A DNA stretch of 64,000 bases from Bacillus mycoides (GTDB lineage: Bacteria; Bacillota; Bacilli; Bacillales; Bacillaceae_G). The stretch covers positions 186,001 to 250,000 of the forward strand of contig NZ_LXLV01000035.1 of NCBI RefSeq assembly GCF_001757995.1. Direction: 5' to 3'. Positions 17,426-24,711 of this stretch are shown here, piece after piece; the first letter of the stretch is position 1; each line of letters starts with the position of its first letter. The notes below the pieces were generated by a model that saw only the letters and a list, made by a program, of their open reading frames with translations, was not told the origin of the DNA and ran no database searches. Both the position numbers and the translations under genes were made by a program.

Positions 17426-19051
17426 TTATTGACCTTTGTACATTGCATCAACTTGTTTTTGAAGTTCTTCATTTTCTAAGAACTCATCATACGTTGCTAC
17501 CTTATCAACTACACCGTTTGGCGTTACTTCGATAATACGGTTTGCAATTGTTTGTACGAACTGATGGTCATGAGAAGTGAATAGTAATGTTCCTTTAAAT
17601 GTGATTAAACCGTTGTTTAATGCTGTAATAGACTCAAGGTCTAAATGGTTCGTTGGATCATCTAATGTTAATACGTTTGCACCGCTTAACATCATTTTAG
17701 ATAACATACAACGAACTTTTTCTCCTCCAGATAAAACAGAAACGTTTTTCTTTACTTCTTCACCAGAGAATAGCATACGGCCTAAGAAACCACGTAAGAA
17801 ACTTTCTGATTCATCTTGTGGAGAGAACTGACGTAACCAATCAATTAAAGTGTAATCACTGTTCTCGAAGTACTCAGAGTTATCTCTTGGGAAATGAGCT
17901 TGAGATGTTGTTACACCCCATTTGAATGAACCGCTATCTGGCTCCATTTCACCCATAAGAATTTTAAATAATGTTGTCATTGCAATATCGTTACGGCCGA
18001 TAAATGCAACTTTATCACCTTTATTTAAAGTGAAGTTCACATTATCTAATACTTTTTCTCCGTCGATTGTTTTAGAAATACCTTCAACCGTTAATAAGTC
18101 ATTTCCTACTTCACGCTCTGGTGTGAAACCAACGAACGGATAACGACGTGATGACGGTCTAATATCATCTAATGTAATTTTATCTAATAATTTTTTACGA
18201 GAAGTTGCTTGCTTCGCTTTAGATGCGTTTGAGCTAAAGCGCGCAATAAAGTTTTGTAACTCTTTTACTTTTTCTTCTTTTTTCTTGTTAGAATCTTGCG
18301 TTAGTTTTAATGCTAATTGGCTTGACTCATACCAGAAGTCATAGTTACCAACGTATAATTGAATTTTACCGAAATCAAGATCAGCCATGTGCGTACATAC
18401 TTTATTTAAGAAGTGACGGTCATGGGATACAACGATAACTGTATTATCAAAGTTCATTAAGAAGTTTTCTAACCATTGAATCGCTTTTAAGTCCAAATGG
18501 TTGGTAGGCTCATCTAGTAATAGAATGTCAGGTTGACCGAATAAAGCTTGAGCAAGTAATACTTTTACTTTCTCTGCCCCTGTTAATTCAGACATCTTTT
18601 TATCATGAATATCTTCGCCGATACCTAATCCTTTTAGAAGGATTGCAGCTTCTGACTCAGCTTCCCAACCGTTTAGCTCAGCGAACTCACCTTCAAGTTC
18701 TGCAGCACGCATGCCATCTTCATCACTAAAGTCTTCTTTCATGTAAATTGCATTTTTCTCTTGCATTACTTTATAAAGACGTGTGTGACCCATCATTACT
18801 GTTTCTAGTGCAGGGAACTCTTCATATTCGAAGTGATTCTGTTTTAATACTGCTAGACGCTCACCTGGCGTAATATGTATGTCACCTGTTGATTGGTCAA
18901 CTTCTCCAGATAAAATCTTTAGAAATGTTGATTTACCAGCACCGTTTGCTCCAATTAAACCATAGCAATTACCTGGCGTGAATTTTATGTTAACATCTTC
19001 AAATAATTTGCGATCTGCGAAACGCAAACTAACGTTACTTACTGTAATCAT
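17426..19051 (-). CDS. ABC-F ribosome-associated ATPase (YkpA/YbiT type)
   Basis: A 541-residue soluble protein with two ABC domains and an interdomain linker (~240-300, lysine-rich). Domain 1 has Walker A GANGAGKS, signature LTGAEK and Walker B ILLLDEPTNHLD. Domain 2 has a degenerate Walker A (GRNDIAMTT, no GK), a normal LSGGEK signature and LTLDDPTNHLD with Asp in the catalytic Glu position. ABC-F proteins act on ribosomes; this branch is close to E. coli YbiT. The mobile element is inserted at its 5' end, leaving the ribosome site and all codons intact but removing the native promoter. Confidence 0.9.
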   Translation of the reverse strand: MITVSNVSLRFADRKLFEDVNIKFTPGNCYGLIGANGAGKSTFLKILSGEVDQSTGDIHITPGERLAVLKQNHFEYEEFPALETVMMGHTRLYKVMQEKNAIYMKEDFSDEDGMRAAELEGEFAELNGWEAESEAAILLKGLGIGEDIHDKKMSELTGAEKVKVLLAQALFGQPDILLLDEPTNHLDLKAIQWLENFLMNFDNTVIVVSHDRHFLNKVCTHMADLDFGKIQLYVGNYDFWYESSQLALKLTQDSNKKKEEKVKELQNFIARFSSNASKAKQATSRKKLLDKITLDDIRPSSRRYPFVGFTPEREVGNDLLTVEGISKTIDGEKVLDNVNFTLNKGDKVAFIGRNDIAMTTLFKILMGEMEPDSGSFKWGVTTSQAHFPRDNSEYFENSDYTLIDWLRQFSPQDESESFLRGFLGRMLFSGEEVKKNVSVLSGGEKVRCMLSKMMLSGANVLTLDDPTNHLDLESITALNNGLITFKGTLLFTSHDHQFVQTIANRIIEVTPNGVVDKVATYDEFLENEELQKQVDAMYKGQ

Positions 19052-19072
19052 TTGTGTCCTCCTACTAATACC
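18999..19072. repeat. attL: left attachment repeat of the mobile element
   Basis: 74 bp repeated at 34128-34201, offset 15129, with a single mismatch (T19016 versus C34145, a silent Ala codon change). It covers the first ~17 codons, the start codon and the ribosome site of the ABC-F gene. Crossover most likely occurred in the 56-bp identical block 19017-19072. Confidence 0.95.
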
Positions 19073-19261
19073 TAGGGTTTCTCAACCCTTCTCCAATTTT
19101 AACAGAAATCCATAATTTACGATTCCTTTATTTTCATCTGTAAACAATTCTACTAGAACATGCTACTCATTACAACTTATAATTATGATATAAGTAGTTT
19201 TATTACTTTTTTTAAGAATTTTTTAAAAATCTCCTCTAAAATCCATTAATAATTTAAGACG

Positions 19262-19390
19262 CTAAACACTTAGCATTATAATCACAAGAATTGCTACCAT
19301 TAAAGTATCTAACAACGTAATTTCCCAGCGGATCTTTCCGCAATTATAGCCGAAAAAAGATGTAGATAACAAATCCCACGTCCCTCTCAC
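19262..19390 (-). CDS. Small membrane protein, 42 residues
   Basis: A GTG start at 19388-19390 is preceded at 8 bases by AAGGTG, which lies in the last codons of the ribbon-helix-helix gene. The product begins VRGTWDLLSTSFFGYN and ends in a hydrophobic segment (TLMVAILVIIML), so a single C-terminal membrane helix is likely. A short hairpin (19261-19274) follows the stop. Tight coupling to the upstream gene and a clean ribosome site argue it is real. Function unknown; it lies between the element's left-most regulator and the ABC-F gene. Confidence 0.6.
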   Translation of the reverse strand: MRGTWDLLSTSFFGYNCGKIRWEITLLDTLMVAILVIIMLSV

Positions 19391-19395
19391 CGCTA

Positions 19396-19659
19396 TTACA
19401 CCTTATACTTCTCGAAGAATTCATAGAGCGCAATCTCTACAATTTCATCACGATTTAAACGATGCTTATCTTCGACTCTACCTAATTTCGAACATGTCCC
19501 CTTGTCAAGGTTCACCGTCCTGCTAACCTTTTCTTTCGACCCACTTTCTCTAATGCGCTCATGCAACGAATGAATCGGACTTGTATTTTTCTGCGCCAAA
19601 TCCTTTTCTTGTATGATCTCATTAACTGCGTTTTTAATCGGACCCCATTCCCCTAACAT
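19396..19659 (-). CDS. Ribbon-helix-helix-like DNA-binding protein; N-terminus probably longer
   Basis: The C-terminal ~45 residues (VSRTVNLDKGTCSKLGRVED, then DEIVEIALYEFFEKY) have the strand-helix-helix pattern of CopG/ParG-type regulators. The ATG at 19659 has no ribosome site. The frame stays open and protein-like 34 codons further up to 19761, where a good AAGGGAGAGG ends 5 bases before a TTA codon (TTA AAA ACG), so the true start may be a mutated TTG. A 21-bp palindrome just upstream suggests autoregulation. Confidence 0.6.
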   Translation of the reverse strand: MLGEWGPIKNAVNEIIQEKDLAQKNTSPIHSLHERIRESGSKEKVSRTVNLDKGTCSKLGRVEDKHRLNRDEIVEIALYEFFEKYKV

Positions 19660-19777
19660 TTTTCGTAAGGTATTTATGTCTTTTTGCGTAAAGGTAGTGT
19701 TTGTAGTTTCCAGCTTCGTATCATCCGCGACCGCTATAAATTCTCGAATATCCGTTTTTAAAGGATCCTCTCCCTTT

Positions 19778-19798
19778 TATTACGCAACTTGCGTAATA
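19778..19798. promoter_or_regulatory. 21-bp perfect palindrome, candidate operator
   Basis: Ten-base arms TATTACGCAA and TTGCGTAATA around one C sit immediately upstream of the ribosome site of the ribbon-helix-helix gene. Position and symmetry fit an operator for that regulator. Confidence 0.6.
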
Positions 19799-19983
19799 TT
19801 GTATTATTTGATTTTTACAATGCTATTTTTAAATATATCACATAAAAAATAAAAAAGGTGTAGCAAATCTGCCGTTCATCATACTTTCGCCCGTCTCTTA
19901 ATCTACTTAAAACGAAGTAGTACGCAGTTAAACGGTACTATATCCATGGAGCAAAGTTAATAGCCTAGATTCTTTAATCTCAG

Positions 19984-20040
19984 CATCTTACTTTTCGCAT
20001 ATAGTCTATAAAAAGAAAGACAGGCGAAGTGATGCCCGCC
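19984..20040 (-). repeat. Terminator-bearing repeat, copy A
   Basis: Shares the 23-bp block ACTTTTCGCATATAGTCTAT and flanks with copy B at 20542-20597. On the minus strand a GGCG...CGCC hairpin is followed by TTTCTTTTTATAG, like a terminator. It lies downstream of the 20051-20251 gene. Confidence 0.7.
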
Positions 20041-20050
20041 CATCTCCGCA

Positions 20051-20251
20051 CTATTTTATATATTTTGATCGCAGGCTAAATATATCTTCGCCTTCGCGAA
20101 TACCTGCCGACCCCTTCCTCACATTTTTTACGACAGTCCAATTCGAATTAGTTTCATCGCCGATGTTCTGTATTGTAAAGTTGCCGTCACCATATTTTCG
20201 GTGACCTTCTGCCAATTTCTCCGTTATATCATTCTCGTTTGCTCTCGCCAT
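20051..20251 (-). CDS. Unknown small element protein (66 residues)
   Basis: I do not recognise this protein. From the ATG at 20249-20251 (AGGGAGATGG ribosome site ~7 bases before it) it reads MARANENDITEKLAEGHRKY and ends with EDIFSLRSKYIK; it is hydrophilic and mildly charged. A TTG 45 bases upstream keeps the frame open but has no ribosome site. Copy A of the terminator repeat follows it, so it is probably the last gene of a transcript. Confidence 0.5.
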   Translation of the reverse strand: MARANENDITEKLAEGHRKYGDGNFTIQNIGDETNSNWTVVKNVRKGSAGIREGEDIFSLRSKYIK

Positions 20252-20455
20252 CTTTGCGCCATCTCCCTTTTTATACAACCTTCTTAAACTGTCCAACTAA
20301 TCACACGTCCAGTCAATTGGAGATCCTCGCTTTCCGCTTCGTTTAATTGTAACACACTGTCGGGGGATAAGTTCCGATAACGGCTGCCCAATCGCACTAG
20401 AAACGTTATTTTCTTTGAATGTGAATGAGCCGAATCCCTAACCAATCATTTACGA

Positions 20456-20560
20456 TTACTTCGTTTTAGCTAACGCCTTAACGACTTCTTCCTCCTTGAC
20501 CGTTTCGTCGCCTAAGATATATAGAGTACCGTCATTCTCGGCATCGCACTTTTCGCATAT
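20456..20560 (-). pseudogene. Decayed small coding fragment
   Basis: About 34 codons read CEKCDAENDGTLYILGDETV then KEEEVVKALAKTK before TAA, which looks protein-like, but no usable start codon exists: the frame begins just after a TAG inside repeat copy B. Probably a remnant whose 5' end was replaced by the repeat. Confidence 0.35.
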
Positions 20561-20597
20561 AGTCTATAAAATAAAGAAAGGCGGGAATCCTCCCGCC
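20542..20597 (-). repeat. Terminator-bearing repeat, copy B
   Basis: Near-identical in the central block to copy A (19984-20040). On the minus strand the perfect stem GGCGGGA...TCCCGCC is followed by TTTCTTTATTTTA, a good terminator placed just after the tape-measure remnant. Confidence 0.75.
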
Positions 20598-20608
20598 AAT
20601 CTTCGTTA

Positions 20609-20820
20609 CTATATACCACGCGCCCGATCTTGCGTACGTTCCATTGTCTTTAACTCTCGCGCAATTCTTTCGATATCACTATCGTCACGTACATTCATGT
20701 TTACGATATGGAAGCTATTGACGATTGGGCCACCACCACTATCGCCTCCCCTTTCCGTTAGAATTATCGTGCCTTATGATTTGGTAAGGCAACGCCCCTA
20801 AGTATCGTCCTTCTTCGCAA
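20609..20820 (-). pseudogene. Phage tail tape-measure protein, C-terminal remnant
   Basis: The minus strand reads GTIILTERGGDSGGG, then PIVNSFHIVNMNV, RDDSDIERIARELKTMERT and QDRARGI before TAG. That order (HxVNMNVRDDSDIxKIAxEL then a basic tail) is the usual end of Bacillus phage tape-measure proteins, which set tail length. It is preceded in another frame by YLGALPYQIIRHDN, resembling the stretch just before, so a frameshift is likely. No start codon with a ribosome site. It suggests a phage or phage-plasmid ancestor. Confidence 0.5.
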
Positions 20821-20822
20821 TA

Positions 20823-21020
20823 TTATCCGACAATCATGCGACTCATTGCCACGCCTTCACGTTTGTTTCGCTCATGATCTAAAACCTTCGCTTTTTCTTC
20901 TTGTAGTCTGCTGATTGCTTCCTGCCATTCCTTTTCGGCCGCCTCCTGCGCTTTTAGTCGCACTTCTTTCTCCTCGTATAGCTTTTGTTCCTCTTGATAG
21001 ATTTCGATTAGTGTTTTCAT
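20823..21020 (-). CDS. Small coiled-coil protein, unknown
   Basis: A 65-residue, very charged helix-forming protein (EIYQEEQKLYEEKEVRLKAQ and EWQEAISRLQEEKAKVL show heptads), so a coiled-coil or scaffold-like role is likely. GGAAG precedes the ATG. It sits between other short element genes on the minus strand, immediately before the tape-measure remnant. Function unknown. Confidence 0.6.
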   Translation of the reverse strand: MKTLIEIYQEEQKLYEEKEVRLKAQEAAEKEWQEAISRLQEEKAKVLDHERNKREGVAMSRMIVG

Positions 21021-21065
21021 AGTGTCGCTTCCTTTTCGTTTTATAGTCTGGTGTGTGAAATTTTT

Positions 21066-21293
21066 CTACATAAGATCCGCGCCTCCTGGCGAAATGCTTC
21101 TCGTAACGTCGTCAATCCCTGCGTTTCCTTTTGTCGGGCCATTGTATTCAGCGATCCAGTGTGGATTGTTGTACGTTTGCGTGTTTAGTACAAGACAATT
21201 CCCGCCAAAACGCACGCGCGCCGCTGATAATACACTTTGTACCGACTTTCCTTCGATTCTCTCATTATTTTCTGGATTGTAGTTTGTTTTCAT
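21066..21293 (-). CDS. Unknown element protein (75 residues)
   Basis: I do not recognise it. It begins MKTNYNPENNERIEGKSVQS and has a mixed strand pattern (RVRFGGNCLVLNTQTYNN). GGGGGA lies about 10 bases before the ATG, and the ATG overlaps the TGA of a 27-codon ORF upstream (ATGA), so translation may be coupled. Part of the minus-strand run from 22483 to 20823. Confidence 0.55.
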   Translation of the reverse strand: MKTNYNPENNERIEGKSVQSVLSAARVRFGGNCLVLNTQTYNNPHWIAEYNGPTKGNAGIDDVTRSISPGGADLM

Positions 21294-21373
21294 GTCCAGT
21301 TTCCCCCGATATATTGCATAGTTTCGTTTATTGTGATCAAGCGCAGCAGCCAGGCGCCAAACCTAACCGCCAT
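21290..21373 (-). CDS. 27-residue peptide overlapping the next gene
   Basis: ATG at 21371-21373 to TGA at 21290-21292, which overlaps the following ATG. It reads MAVRFGAWLLRLI then TINETMQYIGGNWT; the ribosome site is weak. Listed because the ATGA junction and its position in a gene run fit a coupled small gene, but it may be chance. Confidence 0.35.
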   Translation of the reverse strand: MAVRFGAWLLRLITINETMQYIGGNWT

Positions 21374-21392
21374 TTTCTTTGCTATGATTTCG

Positions 21393-22205
21393 TTATTTTA
21401 TTAATAATGCCAGGTTCTTCGCCTGTTCGTATTCGGCCACGTCTTCGGCAAAATCTGTTTCGTATTCATCTGTTTTATTCGCGTATTCAAGTGTTGTTTG
21501 TGAGATCTCGCTTAATGATGTACCTAGAACAGCCGTATTTACAAAACGCGTATTCAGATTCTCATCGATACTTTGCAGCAACTCTGCGACCTCTTGTTGT
21601 TCTTCCGTGTAAGCTGCATTTTCTAGTTTTGCGTTGATCGTGCCTAATGCCTTCGTGATCGATTGCAGTTCGCCAGAATTCGTTGTCGAGTTCATCGCCA
21701 TTAGTGATAACTGTTGGAAATCTCCTTGAATCTGACGTGCAAACGCCTGGCCTTCGTTTCCTAGTTCGGCAAAGTCTGACAGTGCTTTTAGTTTCGCTTG
21801 CGGTGTCGGTGCATACATGATCGCTGATTGCAATTTCTGTTTTCGCATATTAAATAGTGCTTGTGCCGTTTCGTCTGGTTGCTCAACATCGGCAATTAGA
21901 ATCGCTTCTGCTGACGCTTTTGCATCGGCTAGCAATAAACCGTGTGATTTTTTCAACGTGTGTATTTCATCAAGCAATCGCACTTCCTGTTGCTTTTTAT
22001 ATCGTTCGATTTTCGCCTGTTGTCCTTTGAACGTTAATTCTTGATCTTTTCTAATAGCCGAAATCGCCTGGCGCGTTCGTGGTAAAACTTCGTTTGCCAT
22101 ATGAGAAGTTAGAGAACTTCGAAGAACATGCGCATCTTGCAAGCGTCCTTTTATTTCCTCTACCGTTAGTTTATTGTTTTCTACTGTGTTATTTGTGTTT
22201 TTCAT
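21393..22205 (-). CDS. Helical element protein, unknown (270 residues)
   Basis: An Ala/Gln/Glu-rich, almost wholly helical protein with likely coiled coils at about 55-100 (GQQAKIERYKKQQEVRLLDE) and 165-215. No signal peptide or membrane helix. It overlaps the XRE regulator gene by 4 bases, so the two are translated together. It recalls structural or scaffold-type phage/plasmid proteins, but I cannot assign a family. Its codon use is richer in G+C than chromosomal neighbours. Confidence 0.65.
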   Translation of the reverse strand: MKNTNNTVENNKLTVEEIKGRLQDAHVLRSSLTSHMANEVLPRTRQAISAIRKDQELTFKGQQAKIERYKKQQEVRLLDEIHTLKKSHGLLLADAKASAEAILIADVEQPDETAQALFNMRKQKLQSAIMYAPTPQAKLKALSDFAELGNEGQAFARQIQGDFQQLSLMAMNSTTNSGELQSITKALGTINAKLENAAYTEEQQEVAELLQSIDENLNTRFVNTAVLGTSLSEISQTTLEYANKTDEYETDFAEDVAEYEQAKNLALLIK

Positions 22206-22483
22206 AGTTTTGGTTCCCCTTTTTCATTTTTATAGTTTTCGTTCATTCGCTTTTTAATATCGATCTCGATCGTGTTTAAACCGCTGTCAAAGGTTCGCAG
22301 CAAAAATATATTGTGTTCCCCGATCGTTTTCGTGATGCTTGCGGCCACTTCGTACGGGATTTCTCGTTCACCTATGATGTACCTTGATAGCGCCGATTGA
22401 GAAATACCAATTTTTTCAGCAAATTCATATTGTGTTAATGCTGAAAATTTTAGTATCAATGATAGAATGCTAGATGTTATCAC
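22202..22483 (-). CDS. XRE-family transcriptional regulator
   Basis: A 93-residue protein whose N-terminal half is a Cro/C1-type helix-turn-helix (LTQYEFAEKIGISQSALSRY, with GEREIPYEVAASI behind it). The basic tail is short, so no peptidase or ligand domain. The start is GTG at 22481-22483, 9 bases after AAAGGAA. It overlaps the downstream 270-residue gene by 4 bases, so it probably controls this operon or the element's choice between integrated and replicating states. Confidence 0.8.
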   Translation of the reverse strand: MITSSILSLILKFSALTQYEFAEKIGISQSALSRYIIGEREIPYEVAASITKTIGEHNIFLLRTFDSGLNTIEIDIKKRMNENYKNEKGEPKL

Positions 22484-23034
22484 GTGTATTCGTTCCTTTC
22501 TTGTCGGGATATCTCACCCCGTTTGATCAAATAAAGGAGACGCAGCGAAGGAAAAACCACTAAACCGCCACCGCCGTTCCCTTACGTATGCTTTTCTGTG
22601 TAACGTATGTCTACCGCGTGGCGCCGCGGCGACAAACACAAGGCGCCTTTTAAATGTTCGAAGAATTTTTGTTCAAAGAAGTCTCTCTATAACTTCGATA
22701 TAGTAACATCGATTTCTATTTTTTATTTTGCGGGTTTCCCCGCTAATCAATTTATGGTTTCTTATATGCTTTTAGCAAGCTTAGTTGTTCACCCCTTCGT
22801 ATGTATTAGGAGAAAACGGCTGCCAGCCTTTCCAAAAACCAGCAGCCAACAAAACTATGAAATCAGAAAAAGGAAAAGATCTTCTATTACATATGGACGT
22901 CTATCGGGGTTACTAATTCCGTTCATTTCCGATATGTAACACGCTTGTAATATTTCCGATCAATTTCGCTTTCCCTTACAAAAACATAGGCTCCTATTTC
23001 TCAGAATTCGGGTTAACTTTTACGAAACTTTTTA
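22484..23034. other. Non-coding stretch between XRE and HNH genes
   Basis: No convincing gene. It contains a GC-rich patch (about 22560-22645), a GGCTGC/GCAGCC hairpin near 22819-22848, and at 22975-23018 one copy of a ~40-bp repeat whose partner is at 24932-24973 (both read CCTATGTTTTTGTAAG on the minus strand). The plus-strand frame 22607-22939 lacks a ribosome site. Confidence 0.5.
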
Positions 23035-24018
23035 TTAATTCGCTTGTTCTGCGTCGAAATTCGCATATATTTCAGCTCTTTCCTTGTCTGTTACTGTTGG
23101 TCGATAATACACGGCCCCGTCGTGGGAAAATCCACATAATTCCCCCGTTCCGTAGTCGCTCGCCTCTGAAAACGTAGGATTCGCCGTGATATGTTTCGTG
23201 TCTTTGTCCTGCTGCATCTTCCAAACCCATAATGTATAACGTTCATATTGATCGCTTGTCATACAATTACTTTTTGCGGCAAGATCAATAAAAAATTCAA
23301 CTCGTTCGGGCCTAACATCGTATTTTTTCGCGATTTCGCAGAAATTCTTCGTTCTAACCCATAAAAAGAATGGAAGCGCCCCTTTTGATGCGTTTAGTTC
23401 TCGTCGGATCGGCAATAGGTTACTTATATGACTTCCACCTGTTAACGACGTCGGGATAATATGATCACTCGATACATTTTCGAAACTTCCCGTTAATATA
23501 CAAGCTGCATTCATTACTATATTTCGAAACTCCTCCATTCCTTCACCTTCTAGTTTTACGTGTAACCCTAGTTTTCTACTTTTTCGGGCATGTGCTCGTA
23601 GTCTATCTTCTTTGTACTGGCATCTTTTGCATTCTTTTCGGTACCCATATCCCTTGGTGTTATATTCTGATATTCTCTTATCTTCATTACATACTGAGCA
23701 TGTACGTTTTTCGTTTTCGTTTACCTGGGCCATTAATTTCGCTTGTCTTTTACGACTCGATTCCGATCTACAATTTCTACATACATTTAGATGTCCGTCC
23801 CTAGTCACGTGATTATTCGGGAATGATTCGTATGTAAGCATTTCACCACATTCGCCTATACAACGTTTGAAATTTCGCTGGGTTCCGTCTGATAGTGTAG
23901 CGATATATCTTTCTATCTTGTTCTTTCTTTTTCCGATGTTGATTCGATCCATTTTGATTATGTCGAATCCCTTTTCTGTGTTTCTTACGATTGATTGATT
24001 TTTGATAGTGTTTTTCAT
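23035..24018 (-). CDS. HNH endonuclease-domain protein with zinc ribbons
   Basis: A 327-residue protein. Two four-cysteine zinc sites come first (CIGECGEML...CRNC and CSVCNEDK...CKRC, about residues 50-140), then an HNH-like core SSDHIIPTSLTGGSHISNLL with DH and two Asn, as in phage and intron HNH nucleases. I use the ATG at 24016-24018 because GGAGG is 8 bases upstream. It may be a mobile or packaging-related nuclease. It lies 19 bases after the HTH_36 gene, so the two are probably co-transcribed. Confidence 0.75.
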   Translation of the reverse strand: MKNTIKNQSIVRNTEKGFDIIKMDRINIGKRKNKIERYIATLSDGTQRNFKRCIGECGEMLTYESFPNNHVTRDGHLNVCRNCRSESSRKRQAKLMAQVNENEKRTCSVCNEDKRISEYNTKGYGYRKECKRCQYKEDRLRAHARKSRKLGLHVKLEGEGMEEFRNIVMNAACILTGSFENVSSDHIIPTSLTGGSHISNLLPIRRELNASKGALPFFLWVRTKNFCEIAKKYDVRPERVEFFIDLAAKSNCMTSDQYERYTLWVWKMQQDKDTKHITANPTFSEASDYGTGELCGFSHDGAVYYRPTVTDKERAEIYANFDAEQAN

Positions 24019-24037
24019 TTGAATTCCTCCGTATGTT

Positions 24038-24586
24038 TTATTTATTTTCCGCAGCCACTTCGGCTTTTTTCTCATCCTGGCGTTTCTTGTTCGGCTCGAT
24101 CGTTGCTTTGTCGATACCTTCGTATTTATCTATAAGCGCTTCATGTTCATCGGCGAATTGCTTTGCCAGTGGGAATCGCTCGTACATCGTTTGCTTGTCT
24201 AGCGGCTTTAGTGGTAAGTACAAATTGCTTCGACCGATGCCGCGAGATTGTACGCTGATAAGACCGACACTTCGCAGCGCTGAAATGTGCTTCTTTACTG
24301 TCGCAACGCTTTTTCGAAGTCTGCGAGCAATAACATATTGTGAAGGATATGCCGATCCGTCTTCGTGGTTGTACCAGTCGATAATTAACTGATATATCCA
24401 CATTGCATCGGTTGTAATTCCGTACGGGTATAGATCCGTGTAATACCTTAGTTGGGACGGCGTTCTAATAAATCCAGATCCGTCCGTGAAATCGTTTTTA
24501 TCATATAGTGGTTGTTGAGGCTGCTTTTCTGTCGCCTGTCTCGCTAACTTTCCGTTTTCTACTATCTGTTTTATTGTTAGTTTCAC
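24038..24586 (-). CDS. Replication-initiator-like winged helix protein (HTH_36)
   Basis: A 182-residue protein. Around residues 65-115 it has the HTH_36 pattern found in Rep/DnaD-type proteins of plasmids and phages: DGSAYPSQYVIARRLRKS followed by VATVKKHISALRSVGLI. The C-terminus is charged. The start is a GTG 6 bases after GGAGGAA. Four 23-bp iterons lie 38-125 bases upstream, so it is the best candidate for the protein that binds them to start replication or to control its own copy level. Confidence 0.65.
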   Translation of the reverse strand: MKLTIKQIVENGKLARQATEKQPQQPLYDKNDFTDGSGFIRTPSQLRYYTDLYPYGITTDAMWIYQLIIDWYNHEDGSAYPSQYVIARRLRKSVATVKKHISALRSVGLISVQSRGIGRSNLYLPLKPLDKQTMYERFPLAKQFADEHEALIDKYEGIDKATIEPNKKRQDEKKAEVAAENK

Positions 24587-24623
24587 GTCGATTCCTCCTG
24601 TTTTATTTTGGTTTCGTGTGCCG

Positions 24624-24711
24624 TAGCTAACATGCTGGCCTTTTGATAGCTAACATGCTGGCCTTCTTGTGGCTAACATGCTGGCCTTTTGATGGCTAAC
24701 ATGATATACGG
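24624..24711. repeat. Four tandem 23-bp iterons, candidate origin or operator
   Basis: Starts at 24624, 24647, 24670 and 24693, exactly 23 bases apart; the core is GCTAACATGCTGGCCTTTTG, the last unit keeping only GCTAACATGA. Placed directly upstream of the HTH_36 gene and beside a long A+T-rich non-coding zone, as in iteron origins. Confidence 0.8.

Noticed and set aside
18999-19072. tRNA-type attachment site
   Set aside because: No tRNA gene or cloverleaf; the repeat is protein-coding sequence of the ABC-F gene.
20496-20801. 101-codon plus-strand frame
   Set aside because: Antisense to the tape-measure remnant and terminator repeat, which explain the sequence better.
21131-21637. 168-codon plus-strand frame
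   Set aside because: Antisense shadow of two minus-strand genes with good starts.
22607-22939. 110-codon plus-strand frame
   Set aside because: No ribosome site and no protein-like pattern; surrounding genes are all on the minus strand.
24624-24711. CRISPR array
   Set aside because: Four units are contiguous 23-mers with no variable spacers and no cas genes, so they are iterons.
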